Made by a program: the position numbers and the translations under genes. From Peptostreptococcaceae bacterium (GTDB taxonomy: Bacteria; Bacillota_A; Clostridia; Peptostreptococcales; Acidaminobacteraceae): a stretch of DNA of 8,301 nucleotides. The notes beneath the pieces are model-generated. The model saw only the letters and a list, made by a program, of their open reading frames with translations. It was not told the origin of the DNA and made no database searches. Shown piece after piece: positions 1-6,559 of the stretch; the first letter of the stretch is position 1, and the number at the start of each line of letters is the position of its first letter. The stretch is from the NCBI GenBank assembly GCA_013619035.1, contig JABXKX010000545.1:1-8301 (forward strand), written 5' to 3'.

Positions 1-11
1 AAAATAGACTA

Positions 12-20
12 TGTTATAAT
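12..20 (+). promoter_or_regulatory. Extended -10 promoter for the membrane hydrolase gene
   Basis: A perfect TATAAT lies at 15-20, preceded by TGT at 12-14, which makes an extended -10 (TGn-TATAAT). The -35 region would fall outside the window. A start near position 27 would leave only about 10 nt before the ATG at 37, so the transcript would begin almost at the ribosome binding site. The same ten bases (ATGTTATAAT) recur before the ClpE-like gene at 2234-2243. Confidence 0.55.
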
Positions 21-36
21 ATGGTGTGAGGTATAT

Positions 37-2199
37 ATGAAAATAAAAAAAATAATCAATCAATCAACTAAAACACTAAAACTCAATCGTTATTTAAAAT
101 ACACAATGATACCACTGTTTGTATTTTCGGTATCTTTGTTTATCTATTATATGGTTTTTACATTTAAAAACAGAGGACTGATGGACTTTTCTATTGCCAT
201 GGTTATGGGCGTCGGAGGCATCCTGCTTCTCAGTTATATTTTGGGTCATGTGTTTGACTTAATAAAATTATTACCATCTAGTATGCTTTTTTATGTAGTC
301 AGCAGTATGGCTATGTTATCGTTTATCTTTACTTCCAGTCGAACACCACGAGGGAATATTGTAGCTGTTATTTCAATTGCAGTCTTCTTATTTGCTTTGG
401 GGAACATGATTTATGGTACTTTCTATAGAAAACAAGTCCATTTCCTGTTGAGATTTGGTAGACATCTATTGTTAATAGTAAGTATCATAGCATTGGTTGT
501 ATTGTTTGTATGGCCCGGTAAACAAATGACTGTAAAAGAGAATGCTTTTAATACTTACAAGACAGAGTTGGTTATTTCTGAAACAGATACTCAATATGAT
601 GTTTTAACTGGTATTTATGGTAGTGAAGCTTATCAAGAAAAATTTGATGCTTTAGAAGGTGAAACATCAAAAACAACAAGTGTTTCATATTTTCTAAATA
701 AGTGGAATAAAACAAGAGAGAAGTACTTAGGATTTAATGTCTATGATGTGCCATTAAACGCCCATTACTATGTACCGGATGGTGACGGTCCGTTTCCGCT
801 TATTGTTTTGGTCCATGGAAATCATGAGATGAGCCATGACTCTGAAATTGGTTACGGCTATTTAGGCAATTACTTGGCATCAAGAGGTTACAATGTTGTA
901 TCTGTAGATGAAAACTTCTTGAATTACTCTATATACGATAGCAAACTCATGGGATCGTCTTTGGGAAATGAAAATGATGCGAGAGCATTTATTTTATTAA
1001 AACATGTGGAATTGTTATTGGATAAATCCAGTGATAAAACTTCAGTCTTCTACAATAAAATTGATGATGAAAATGTTGCTTTGATTGGACATTCAAGAGG
1101 CGGAGAAGCGGTTGCTATTGCAAGCTTTTTTAATCAAATCAAGTACTTACCAAATGATTATCGTAAAACTTTTAATGAAGATTTTAGAATTAAAACTGTT
1201 ATTGCGATAGCACCAACAGATAGACAATATAAACCTGCTGGTAAAGAAGTGACTTTAACAGATGTGAATTATCTATTACTACATGGTGCACAAGATATGG
1301 ATGTAACCTATATGGCCGGTGCAAACCAATACGATCGTATAGACTTTAGTGACGGCAGTGACTACTTTAAAGCTGCTGTGTATATTTATGGTGCGAATCA
1401 TGGCTACTTCAATCAAGCGTGGCATAAAGGAGATACGGCACCTCTCAGTGGGACACTTCATAATACGTCCCAATTAATTGAAAGAAAAACGCAGGAAGCG
1501 ATTGCTTCTCAATTGGTATTTAATTTTTTAGAAGCAACATTAAAAAGTAATGATATCTATAAAAAAGGTTTTGAGAATTTAAAAGCATTTGATTCGTTAC
1601 CAGAGAATCTCTATATGTCTCAGTATCATGACTCAAATGATCTTAAGATTGTTGATTACACAGAAGATAATTATCTGGAAACCGGGACTTTAGAAGGGTC
1701 AAGGATATCAAGTTCAGGTCTGAGTAAATGGTCTGAAGGTGGCTCAAGATTAGATGGTAAGTATACCAATATCTATGGCGCTTATTTGGGTTGGAACAGT
1801 ATCGGTGAATCTAGGTATGATATAACTTTTGATACTTTGGAGTTAGATAATGATGATGTGTTGTATTTAACGGTTGCAGATGATACCAAAGAAAATGAAA
1901 AACTTCTGGATTTCAAAATTAGACTGACAGATAAAATGGGTAATCAATCGGATTTACCAATCAGTTCTTATGGTATGCTTCAACATCAAATAGAAGTTAA
2001 CTTACCAAAACTCTATATGATTGAAGATATCAATAATAGGGAATCTGTATTCCAAACATTCCAATTACCCTTGCAGTCATTTATTGATAAAAATCCTAAT
2101 TTGGATGTAACACACATAAATTCGATATCTCTAGTCTTTGAAAATGGTGACAATTATGTAATTTTCTTAAAGGATTTAGGAATTCGACAACTAGATTAA
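37..2199 (+). CDS. Membrane-anchored alpha/beta hydrolase with C-terminal beta-rich domain
   Basis: A 720-residue protein, likely an esterase- or lipase-like serine hydrolase acting outside the membrane; its substrate is unknown. Five hydrophobic helices are visible at about 23-43, 51-73, 83-99, 107-129 and 144-159. Positive charges at the N-terminus and in the 131-143 loop place the C-terminal part outside. The catalytic domain (about 230-520) shows an oxyanion-type HGNHE (260-264), the nucleophile elbow GHSRGG (351-356, Ser353), a likely acid at Asp420 or Asp422 after an LLLHG strand, and His455 in GANHG. This is the family's Ser-Asp-His triad in the usual order. Residues about 550-718 are rich in alternating hydrophobic strands and end in ISLVFENGDNYVIFLKDLGI, which resembles a jelly-roll (carbohydrate-binding-like) fold; that is inference. 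The start ATG is preceded by GTGAGG at 26-31. The gene stands alone, 79 nt before the ClpE-like gene, and no terminator is evident between them. The hydrolase call is firm; the substrate is not. Confidence 0.85.
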   Translation: MKIKKIINQSTKTLKLNRYLKYTMIPLFVFSVSLFIYYMVFTFKNRGLMDFSIAMVMGVGGILLLSYILGHVFDLIKLLPSSMLFYVVSSMAMLSFIFTSSRTPRGNIVAVISIAVFLFALGNMIYGTFYRKQVHFLLRFGRHLLLIVSIIALVVLFVWPGKQMTVKENAFNTYKTELVISETDTQYDVLTGIYGSEAYQEKFDALEGETSKTTSVSYFLNKWNKTREKYLGFNVYDVPLNAHYYVPDGDGPFPLIVLVHGNHEMSHDSEIGYGYLGNYLASRGYNVVSVDENFLNYSIYDSKLMGSSLGNENDARAFILLKHVELLLDKSSDKTSVFYNKIDDENVALIGHSRGGEAVAIASFFNQIKYLPNDYRKTFNEDFRIKTVIAIAPTDRQYKPAGKEVTLTDVNYLLLHGAQDMDVTYMAGANQYDRIDFSDGSDYFKAAVYIYGANHGYFNQAWHKGDTAPLSGTLHNTSQLIERKTQEAIASQLVFNFLEATLKSNDIYKKGFENLKAFDSLPENLYMSQYHDSNDLKIVDYTEDNYLETGTLEGSRISSSGLSKWSEGGSRLDGKYTNIYGAYLGWNSIGESRYDITFDTLELDNDDVLYLTVADDTKENEKLLDFKIRLTDKMGNQSDLPISSYGMLQHQIEVNLPKLYMIEDINNRESVFQTFQLPLQSFIDKNPNLDVTHINSISLVFENGDNYVIFLKDLGIRQLD

Positions 2200-2234
2200 A
2201 AAATAATAAACCGACTTTATATTTAACATGATTA

Positions 2235-2243
2235 TGTTATAAT
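2235..2243 (+). promoter_or_regulatory. Extended -10 promoter for the ClpE-like gene
   Basis: TATAAT at 2238-2243 is preceded by TGT (2235-2237), an extended -10. No good -35 is seen; TTTATA at 2216-2221 with a 16-nt spacer is the best weak candidate. No CtsR-type direct heptamer repeat and no CIRCE inverted repeat is visible between 2200 and 2278, so the classical heat-shock controls of clp genes are not evident. Confidence 0.5.
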
Positions 2244-2278
2244 AGCATCACTAGAAGAAGGTTAAATGGAGTGATAAT

Positions 2279-4576
2279 ATGAAACTTTGCACAGAATGTA
2301 ATGAAAATGTAGCCGTTATATTTTTATCTAAAATGGAGCATGGGAAACCTGTTTCAGAAGCATTATGTATAGAATGTGCTGAAAAGAAAAAGATTCCAGG
2401 TATTGAGCAAATGATTAAAGACACAGGTATGAGTTTAGATCAGATTAAAAATATGACAGCAGGTATGAACGATATATTAGAAGATATGGATATGGGTGAA
2501 ATGGAATCTCCTGAACAGATGATGGAGTTTTTAATGGATTCTCAAAGCAATGATGCAGATATTGAAGATGTTTCTGACTTTGAAGAAGAACCACCTATTG
2601 TAGAAGAAGAAGAACCTCAAAAAACAACAAAAAAGAAAAAGAAAAAAGATAAGAAGAAAAAGAATTTAGAACTGTATGGTATAAATCTTACTGAAAAAGC
2701 GAAAAACTTTGAAGTTGATAGAATCATAGGTAGAAATCATGAGATTGATAGAGTGGTTCAAATTCTTAATAGAAGAAGTAAGAATAATCCTGTCCTAATA
2801 GGAGAAGCAGGTGTTGGTAAAACTGCCATTGCTGAAGGATTAGCGGTTAGAGTTGCTCAAAAGCAAGTTCCAGCAAAACTCTTTAATGTAGAAATTTATC
2901 TATTAGATATGACTGCTATTGTAGCAGGAACTCATTTTAGAGGTCAGTTTGAATCGAGAATGAAAGGTATCATTGAAGAAGCGAAAGCTTTGGGTAATGT
3001 TATTTTAGTAATTGATGAACTTCATAATATTGTTGGTGCAGGAGAAGTACAAGGTGGCGTGATGAATGCTGCTAATATTTTAAAACCTTCTTTAGCAAGA
3101 GGTGAAATTCAGATTCTAGGAGCAACGACTCTAGATGAATACAGAAAACACATTGAAAAAGATGCAGCGCTTGAACGTCGTTTCCAACCGGTTGTTGTTG
3201 AAGAACCTACTATCGATGAGTCTATTGAAATAATCAAAGGTATTAAAGATTATTATGAAGACTATCATCATATTAAAATCGATAATGAAGTGATAGAAGC
3301 ATGTGTTGTATTGTCTTCTCGTTATATTAGAGATAGATTTCTTCCAGATAAAGCAATTGATGTTTTGGATGAAGCGGGTTCTAGAGCAAACTTAAAAAAT
3401 CAAGGTCTTGTTGAAATTATGGCTCTAAAAGATCAACTTCAAAAACTTCATGATGATAAAATTAAATATGATTCTTTAGGTAATTTTGAAAAATCTGCTG
3501 AAATCGGTAGTGATATCATCCATGTGGAACAGAAAATATTTAGTTTAGAACAATCGGGTTCTCAAACTAAGTTAACAAAGGAAGATATTGCTTATGTCAT
3601 AGAGGCGTGGACTAAAATTCCTGTACAGCGTATCACTGAAGAAGAAGTGGATAAACTATTAGATCTAGAAAATAGATTGGCTAATAAAGTAATTGGTCAA
3701 GATGAAGCGATAAAGAGTATTTCAAAAACTATCAGAAGAAACAGAGTTGGCTTTAAGAAAATAAAAAGACCAGCATCATTTATCTTTGTTGGACCAACTG
3801 GTGTTGGTAAAACTGAATTGGTAAAGAAATTAGCACTTGAGCTATTTGGTAGCGAAGAATTGATGGTTAGACTTGATATGTCTGAATATATGGAGAAACA
3901 TTCAGTTTCTAAAATTATTGGAGCGCCTCCTGGATATGTTGGTTATGATCAAGGTGGCAAGTTAACTGATATTGTTAGAAGAAAACCATATACAGTTATC
4001 TTGTTAGATGAAATTGAAAAAGCACATCCTGATGTATTTAATGTATTGCTTCAAATTCTTGAAGATGGTCGTTTAACAGATAATCAAGGACGTACAGTTC
4101 ATTTTGATAACACGGTTATTATTATGACTTCAAATGCTGGAACTCAAAATAAGTCACTTACAATGGGCTTCTCACAAGGGAATCAAATTGAAACAAAAGA
4201 AGCCATCAAAGGTGCTTTAAAGGAATACTTTAGACCTGAGTTTTTAAATAGAATTGATGAAGTCATTGTATTTAATAAATTAAGTAAAGATGCCCTAAAA
4301 CAAATTGTTGACTTGATGTTACAAGAAGTTGAATTAGAACTTAATGACAAACATATGAAGCTGAAGGTCAGTGAAGCAGCAAGAGCATTTATCCTTGAAA
4401 AGGGGTATAGTGACATTTATGGTGCAAGACCACTTAGACGTGCGATTCAAACTTATATAGAAGATGAAATAGCAGAACTATATCTAAGAAATGTATTATA
4501 TGATGGCTGTACTGTTGTTGTTGCAAAAGAAGAAAACGAATTAAATATCTATGCCGGTGAAGGCACTAAACACTAA
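2279..4576 (+). CDS. clpE: ClpE-like AAA+ unfoldase (Hsp100) with N-terminal zinc finger
   Basis: A 765-residue ATP-driven protein unfoldase, expected to feed unfolded substrates to the ClpP peptidase in the cytoplasm. The N-terminus holds a Cys4 zinc finger (C4, C7, C30, C33) in place of the Clp_N repeats of ClpC, which is the hallmark of ClpE. Residues 94-113 are acidic and 115-128 nearly all lysine. AAA-1 has Walker A GEAGVGKT (175-182), Walker B with D246-E247, sensor ATT (282-284) and the RR pair at 300-301. A UVR-like coiled segment lies at about 380-425. AAA-2 has Walker A GPTGVGKT (505-512), Walker B with D577-E578, FRPEFLNRID, and sensor 2 GARPLRR. The tripeptide MGF at 629-631 sits where ClpP-docking loops carry [LIV]GF, so ClpP partnership is likely and ClpB identity unlikely. 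GGAGTG at 2268-2273 serves the start. At 765 residues it is longer than typical ClpE (about 700), mainly through the charged linker. A ClpC/McsA-related name is the alternative. Confidence 0.88.
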   Translation: MKLCTECNENVAVIFLSKMEHGKPVSEALCIECAEKKKIPGIEQMIKDTGMSLDQIKNMTAGMNDILEDMDMGEMESPEQMMEFLMDSQSNDADIEDVSDFEEEPPIVEEEEPQKTTKKKKKKDKKKKNLELYGINLTEKAKNFEVDRIIGRNHEIDRVVQILNRRSKNNPVLIGEAGVGKTAIAEGLAVRVAQKQVPAKLFNVEIYLLDMTAIVAGTHFRGQFESRMKGIIEEAKALGNVILVIDELHNIVGAGEVQGGVMNAANILKPSLARGEIQILGATTLDEYRKHIEKDAALERRFQPVVVEEPTIDESIEIIKGIKDYYEDYHHIKIDNEVIEACVVLSSRYIRDRFLPDKAIDVLDEAGSRANLKNQGLVEIMALKDQLQKLHDDKIKYDSLGNFEKSAEIGSDIIHVEQKIFSLEQSGSQTKLTKEDIAYVIEAWTKIPVQRITEEEVDKLLDLENRLANKVIGQDEAIKSISKTIRRNRVGFKKIKRPASFIFVGPTGVGKTELVKKLALELFGSEELMVRLDMSEYMEKHSVSKIIGAPPGYVGYDQGGKLTDIVRRKPYTVILLDEIEKAHPDVFNVLLQILEDGRLTDNQGRTVHFDNTVIIMTSNAGTQNKSLTMGFSQGNQIETKEAIKGALKEYFRPEFLNRIDEVIVFNKLSKDALKQIVDLMLQEVELELNDKHMKLKVSEAARAFILEKGYSDIYGARPLRRAIQTYIEDEIAELYLRNVLYDGCTVVVAKEENELNIYAGEGTKH

Positions 4577-4580
4577 TATG

Positions 4581-4618
4581 AACATCCTTTGTAGTTTGAT
4601 TACAAAGGATGTTTTCTT
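4581..4618 (+). terminator. Intrinsic terminator after the ClpE-like gene
   Basis: A perfect 13-bp stem (4581-4593 paired with 4601-4613) encloses a 7-nt loop and runs into TTTTCTTT. It starts 5 nt after the stop codon and separates the ClpE-like gene from the downstream membrane/SPOR unit. Confidence 0.93.
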
Positions 4619-4709
4619 TATACTTGTTTGAGTGAACTCTTATAACACGTCACTAAACAGTAAAATTGTTCTTGTAATGGTATTGATATGTGTAATTTGG
4701 TTCATTTAT

Positions 4710-4718
4710 TGGTATAAT
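4710..4718 (+). promoter_or_regulatory. Extended -10 promoter for the degenerate GGDEF/SPOR unit
   Basis: TATAAT at 4713-4718 follows TGG (4710-4712), an extended -10. No convincing -35 lies 16-18 nt upstream; TTGATA at 4683-4688 is too far (24 nt). The strong terminator upstream implies that this unit needs its own promoter. The rest of the 4619-4709 gap shows no gene or structured leader that I can support. Confidence 0.55.
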
Positions 4719-4749
4719 AAATATAACTTATATTGAAAAGGAAGGACAT

Positions 4750-5616
4750 ATGAAACAATTTAAAACTAATAAAATAATATTTACAGTGATGTTACTTGGA
4801 TTGTACGCTATTTCACTGTATTTATTAGGTCAATATAGCACCTTGAATTGGATTGATACCGTTATGATATCACTCATCGTTAGTATTGGCTTACTAGCCA
4901 TTCATTTATCAATTATGATCGGTTTGATTGCCACATTCTTAATCACGCTGGGATATGGAATACTTGTTATCATGGCAGGCACGATAGAGGGATTTGAACC
5001 GGTTACAATTAATTACTACTATTTGATAGTTCCAACAACGGTTGCTGTACTTGCAGGTATGATAGGGCTATTAAATGAAAAATATCTAAGAACGTCAGAT
5101 GATTTTTCAGACCAATATGAAGAACTTGTGCGAATTGATGCTTTAACAGGTTTTAGAAATGAAAAAGATTATTATGAAAACTTAGCAGCTGAGGTAGACC
5201 GGGCAAAACGTTATGAACAGTCTTTATCTTTATTGTTGATTCACATTGAATCATTTGAAGATTTGAATCATTTGTATGGATTAAGTCAAGGTGAAAAATT
5301 CTTAAAACATTTATCCGAATTCATCGTTGAAATCACTCGTCAAAGTGATCAACATTATAGAATTAAACATAATCTATTTGCGATTATTCTTCCCAATACT
5401 GACTTTGATGGGACTGCGTTATTAAAAGAACGTTTTATAAAAGAATTTGAATCACTCAATATTGTTGTTAAAAGTAGTCATCAGAGAGTTTCTATTGAAA
5501 TTGATATTGTTTTTGAAACCTATAAAAAAGAGTTAGATGCAGGAGCATTTCATAATCAAGTAATTGATAATCTAATAATAGGAGCAGGGGGTGCAGAGAA
5601 TGAAAAAAATACTTAG
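4750..5616 (+). CDS. Four-helix membrane protein with degenerate GGDEF domain
   Basis: A 288-residue membrane protein. Hydrophobic helices lie at about 9-27, 37-53, 55-77 and 88-108, followed by a cytoplasmic GGDEF-fold domain (about 117-270). The fold is recognisable from DALTGFRN (130-137, canonical DxLTGLxNR), from the spacing of LLLIHIESFEDLNHLYG to the GGDEF position, and from ILPNTD after it. The active site is gone: the GGDEF motif is replaced by KHNLF (206-210), and the metal-binding Asp positions read H165 and E167. Diguanylate cyclase activity is therefore very unlikely, and no RxxD inhibitory site is obvious. Degenerate GGDEF domains in other proteins act as c-di-GMP or nucleotide receptors or as dimerisation scaffolds (family knowledge). 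The ATG has a strong AGGAAGG at 4739-4745. The gene overlaps the next one by 17 nt, which implies co-expression with a peptidoglycan-binding SPOR protein. PelD has a similar membrane-plus-degenerate-GGDEF plan, but no GAF domain or pel neighbour is seen. Confidence 0.8.
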   Translation: MKQFKTNKIIFTVMLLGLYAISLYLLGQYSTLNWIDTVMISLIVSIGLLAIHLSIMIGLIATFLITLGYGILVIMAGTIEGFEPVTINYYYLIVPTTVAVLAGMIGLLNEKYLRTSDDFSDQYEELVRIDALTGFRNEKDYYENLAAEVDRAKRYEQSLSLLLIHIESFEDLNHLYGLSQGEKFLKHLSEFIVEITRQSDQHYRIKHNLFAIILPNTDFDGTALLKERFIKEFESLNIVVKSSHQRVSIEIDIVFETYKKELDAGAFHNQVIDNLIIGAGGAENEKNT

Positions 5617-6241
5617 TTTAATACTAATTGTAATGATATTGATAACGCAATTGTCATTTGTCTTTGCATACAATGATGACGAGTATTATGTACAAGTCGG
5701 TGCTTTTAACTCTCAAACGAAAGCTGAGAAATATAACAACTACATGGTCGGCATTGGGTATGAGTCAGTTATTATAAAGGTATATGATTTACATAAAGTC
5801 TTTTTAGGTCCATATGATTCAGAAGAGGAAGCAAGAGAAATCTTATCAAATTACAGATCAGTTGGTGGAAGTGGATTCTTTGTAATTGGAAGTCAAATGT
5901 ATTATCAGCCACCTAAAGAAGAAGTAAAAGAAATCAGTGATGATACGACTGAAGAAGCCACTGAAGAAACCACTGAAGAAGCAACTGAAGAAGCAACTGA
6001 AGAAGCAACTGAAGAGGCAACTGAAGAAGCAACTGAAGAAGCAACTGAAGAGGTAACTGAAGAAGCAACTGAAGAAGCAACTGAAGAAGCAACGGAAGAA
6101 GCTAAAGTAATAGAAACTGAGAAAGAAGAGAAACCAGATTATAAGTTATTTACAATAATCCTTATAGTGATGCTATGGGTACTATTCATCATCATCTTAG
6201 TAGTTTTCAGATTGAACCAAAACAAGAGTAGTATTAATTAA
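5600..6241 (+). CDS. Secreted SPOR-domain protein with TEEA repeats and C-terminal membrane anchor
   Basis: A 213-residue envelope protein. Residues 1-23 form a signal peptide (KK, hydrophobic core, VFA before Y24). Residues about 28-97 match a SPOR domain: YYVQVGAF at 29-36, the later strand VFLGPYDSEEEA (67-78) and a closing FFVIG (93-97). SPOR domains bind glycan strands stripped of stem peptides, typically at division septa. An acidic, Thr-rich spacer follows with 13 TEEA-type repeats (117-168), then one helix (about 183-203) and a short cytoplasmic tail with R204 and K209. The expected form is a type I membrane protein with SPOR outside, the reverse of FtsN-like proteins, which have an N-terminal anchor and a C-terminal SPOR. 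The ATG at 5600 is preferred because AGGGGGTG (5586-5593) lies 6 nt upstream and the signal peptide then begins MKK. An in-frame GTG at 5591 with AGGAG at 5580-5584 is possible. Translation is probably coupled to the upstream gene, which ends at 5616. Confidence 0.82.
   Translation: MKKILSLILIVMILITQLSFVFAYNDDEYYVQVGAFNSQTKAEKYNNYMVGIGYESVIIKVYDLHKVFLGPYDSEEEAREILSNYRSVGGSGFFVIGSQMYYQPPKEEVKEISDDTTEEATEETTEEATEEATEEATEEATEEATEEATEEVTEEATEEATEEATEEAKVIETEKEEKPDYKLFTIILIVMLWVLFIIILVVFRLNQNKSSIN
5948..6103 (+). repeat. Thirteen 12-bp tandem repeats encoding TEEA
   Basis: Thirteen in-frame copies of a 12-bp unit (consensus ACTGAAGAAGCA) cover 156 nt inside the SPOR gene. Copy 2 ends in Thr and copy 9 in Val. 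Copies 6 and 9 use GAG, and copy 13 uses ACG and GCT. Most central copies are identical, which suggests recent expansion by slippage or recombination. Because 12 is divisible by 3, copy-number change would alter spacer length without a frameshift. Confidence 0.97.
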
Positions 6242-6266
6242 GATCACTTAGGTGATCTTTTATTTT
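6240..6266 (+). terminator. Intrinsic terminator after the SPOR gene
   Basis: An 8-bp stem (6240-6247 with 6252-6259) has a TTAG loop and is followed by TTATTTT. The stem begins within the TAA stop codon. It closes the GGDEF/SPOR unit and separates it from the rubredoxin gene. Confidence 0.85.
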
Positions 6267-6311
6267 ACATGTTTTTAGTAGGAAATAGTTAGTTTTAAGT
6301 TTTTATGGGTA

Positions 6312-6317
6312 TACAAT
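6312..6317 (+). promoter_or_regulatory. Possible -10 element for the rubredoxin gene
   Basis: TACAAT at 6312-6317 (within TATACAAT) lies where a -10 is expected, 18 nt before the ATG at 6335. The best -35 is a poor TTAGTT at 6289-6294 with a 17-nt spacer. The terminator at 6240-6266 argues that a promoter must exist in 6267-6320, but this element is weak. Confidence 0.35.
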
Positions 6318-6334
6318 ACTATGGAGGTGGGTCT

Positions 6335-6526
6335 ATGCTGAAACATATTTGTAAGTGCGGTTATATATATAATCCTGTCTATGGAGATATTAGTGCTGAT
6401 ATTGAACCAGGGGTCAAGTTTGCTGATTTACCAAGTGATTGGCATTGTCCTTTCTGTGGTTTAGATAAGGATACTTTTTATGAAAAAGATAAAAAGAAAA
6501 AAGCAAAATTTGTTTCTTTAAGATAA
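6335..6526 (+). CDS. Rubredoxin with atypical first cysteine pair
   Basis: A 63-residue rubredoxin, a small soluble one-electron carrier with a single iron bound by four cysteines, common in anaerobes where it serves oxygen and peroxide reduction. The family pattern is clear: CGYIYNP (8-14), [16 protein letters not shown] (23-36), CPFCG (38-42) and KD-F (45-48). The first ligand motif reads C6-K7-C8-G, that is CxC, where rubredoxins normally have CxxCG; the second pair is the usual CxxCG. A lysine-rich tail (KDKKKKAK) extends the C-terminus. The ATG at 6335 is chosen because GGAGGTG at 6323-6329 lies 5 nt upstream. The in-frame ATG at 6305 would place that ribosome binding site inside the gene and add ten residues with no family match. 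No terminator lies between it and the cysK promoter 4 nt after the stop. Confidence 0.85.
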   Translation: MLKHICKCGYIYNPVYGDISADIEPGVKFADLPSDWHCPFCGLDKDTFYEKDKKKKAKFVSLR

Positions 6527-6529
6527 CTA

Positions 6530-6558
6530 TTGACTTCTGTAAAAGACTTTGTTATATT
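6530..6558 (+). promoter_or_regulatory. Sigma-A-type promoter of cysK-cysQ
   Basis: TTGACT (6530-6535) and TATATT (6553-6558) are separated by exactly 17 nt, and TGT at 6550-6552 adds an extended -10. This is the best promoter in the window. The start of transcription is expected near 6565, giving a leader of about 34 nt, too short for a T-box or SAM riboswitch. Confidence 0.8.
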
Positions 6559-6559
6559 A

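Noticed and set aside
1279..1473. Reverse-strand open frame within the hydrolase gene
   Set aside because: It lies wholly inside a well-supported gene, has no ribosome binding site or family resemblance, and is a shadow of the coding strand.
2200..2278. CtsR or CIRCE heat-shock operator before the ClpE-like gene
   Set aside because: Looked for heptamer direct repeats and the GAGTGCTAA-type inverted repeat; neither is present.
4183..4416. Reverse-strand open frame within the ClpE-like gene
   Set aside because: It overlaps the conserved AAA-2 C-terminal region and has no recognisable protein features.
5591..5599. GTG start for the SPOR protein
   Set aside because: Possible, since AGGAG precedes it by 6 nt, but the ATG at 5600 has the stronger site and gives a standard signal peptide start.
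4750..5616. Active diguanylate cyclase
   Set aside because: The GGDEF motif reads KHNLF and the metal-binding Asp positions are His and Glu, so catalysis is not supported.
5948..6103. CRISPR-like short repeats
   Set aside because: The units are contiguous 12-mers without spacers and in frame inside a gene: a coding tandem repeat.
6305..6334. Upstream ATG for rubredoxin
   Set aside because: It would place the strong GGAGGTG site (6323-6329) inside the gene and add ten residues outside the rubredoxin family pattern.
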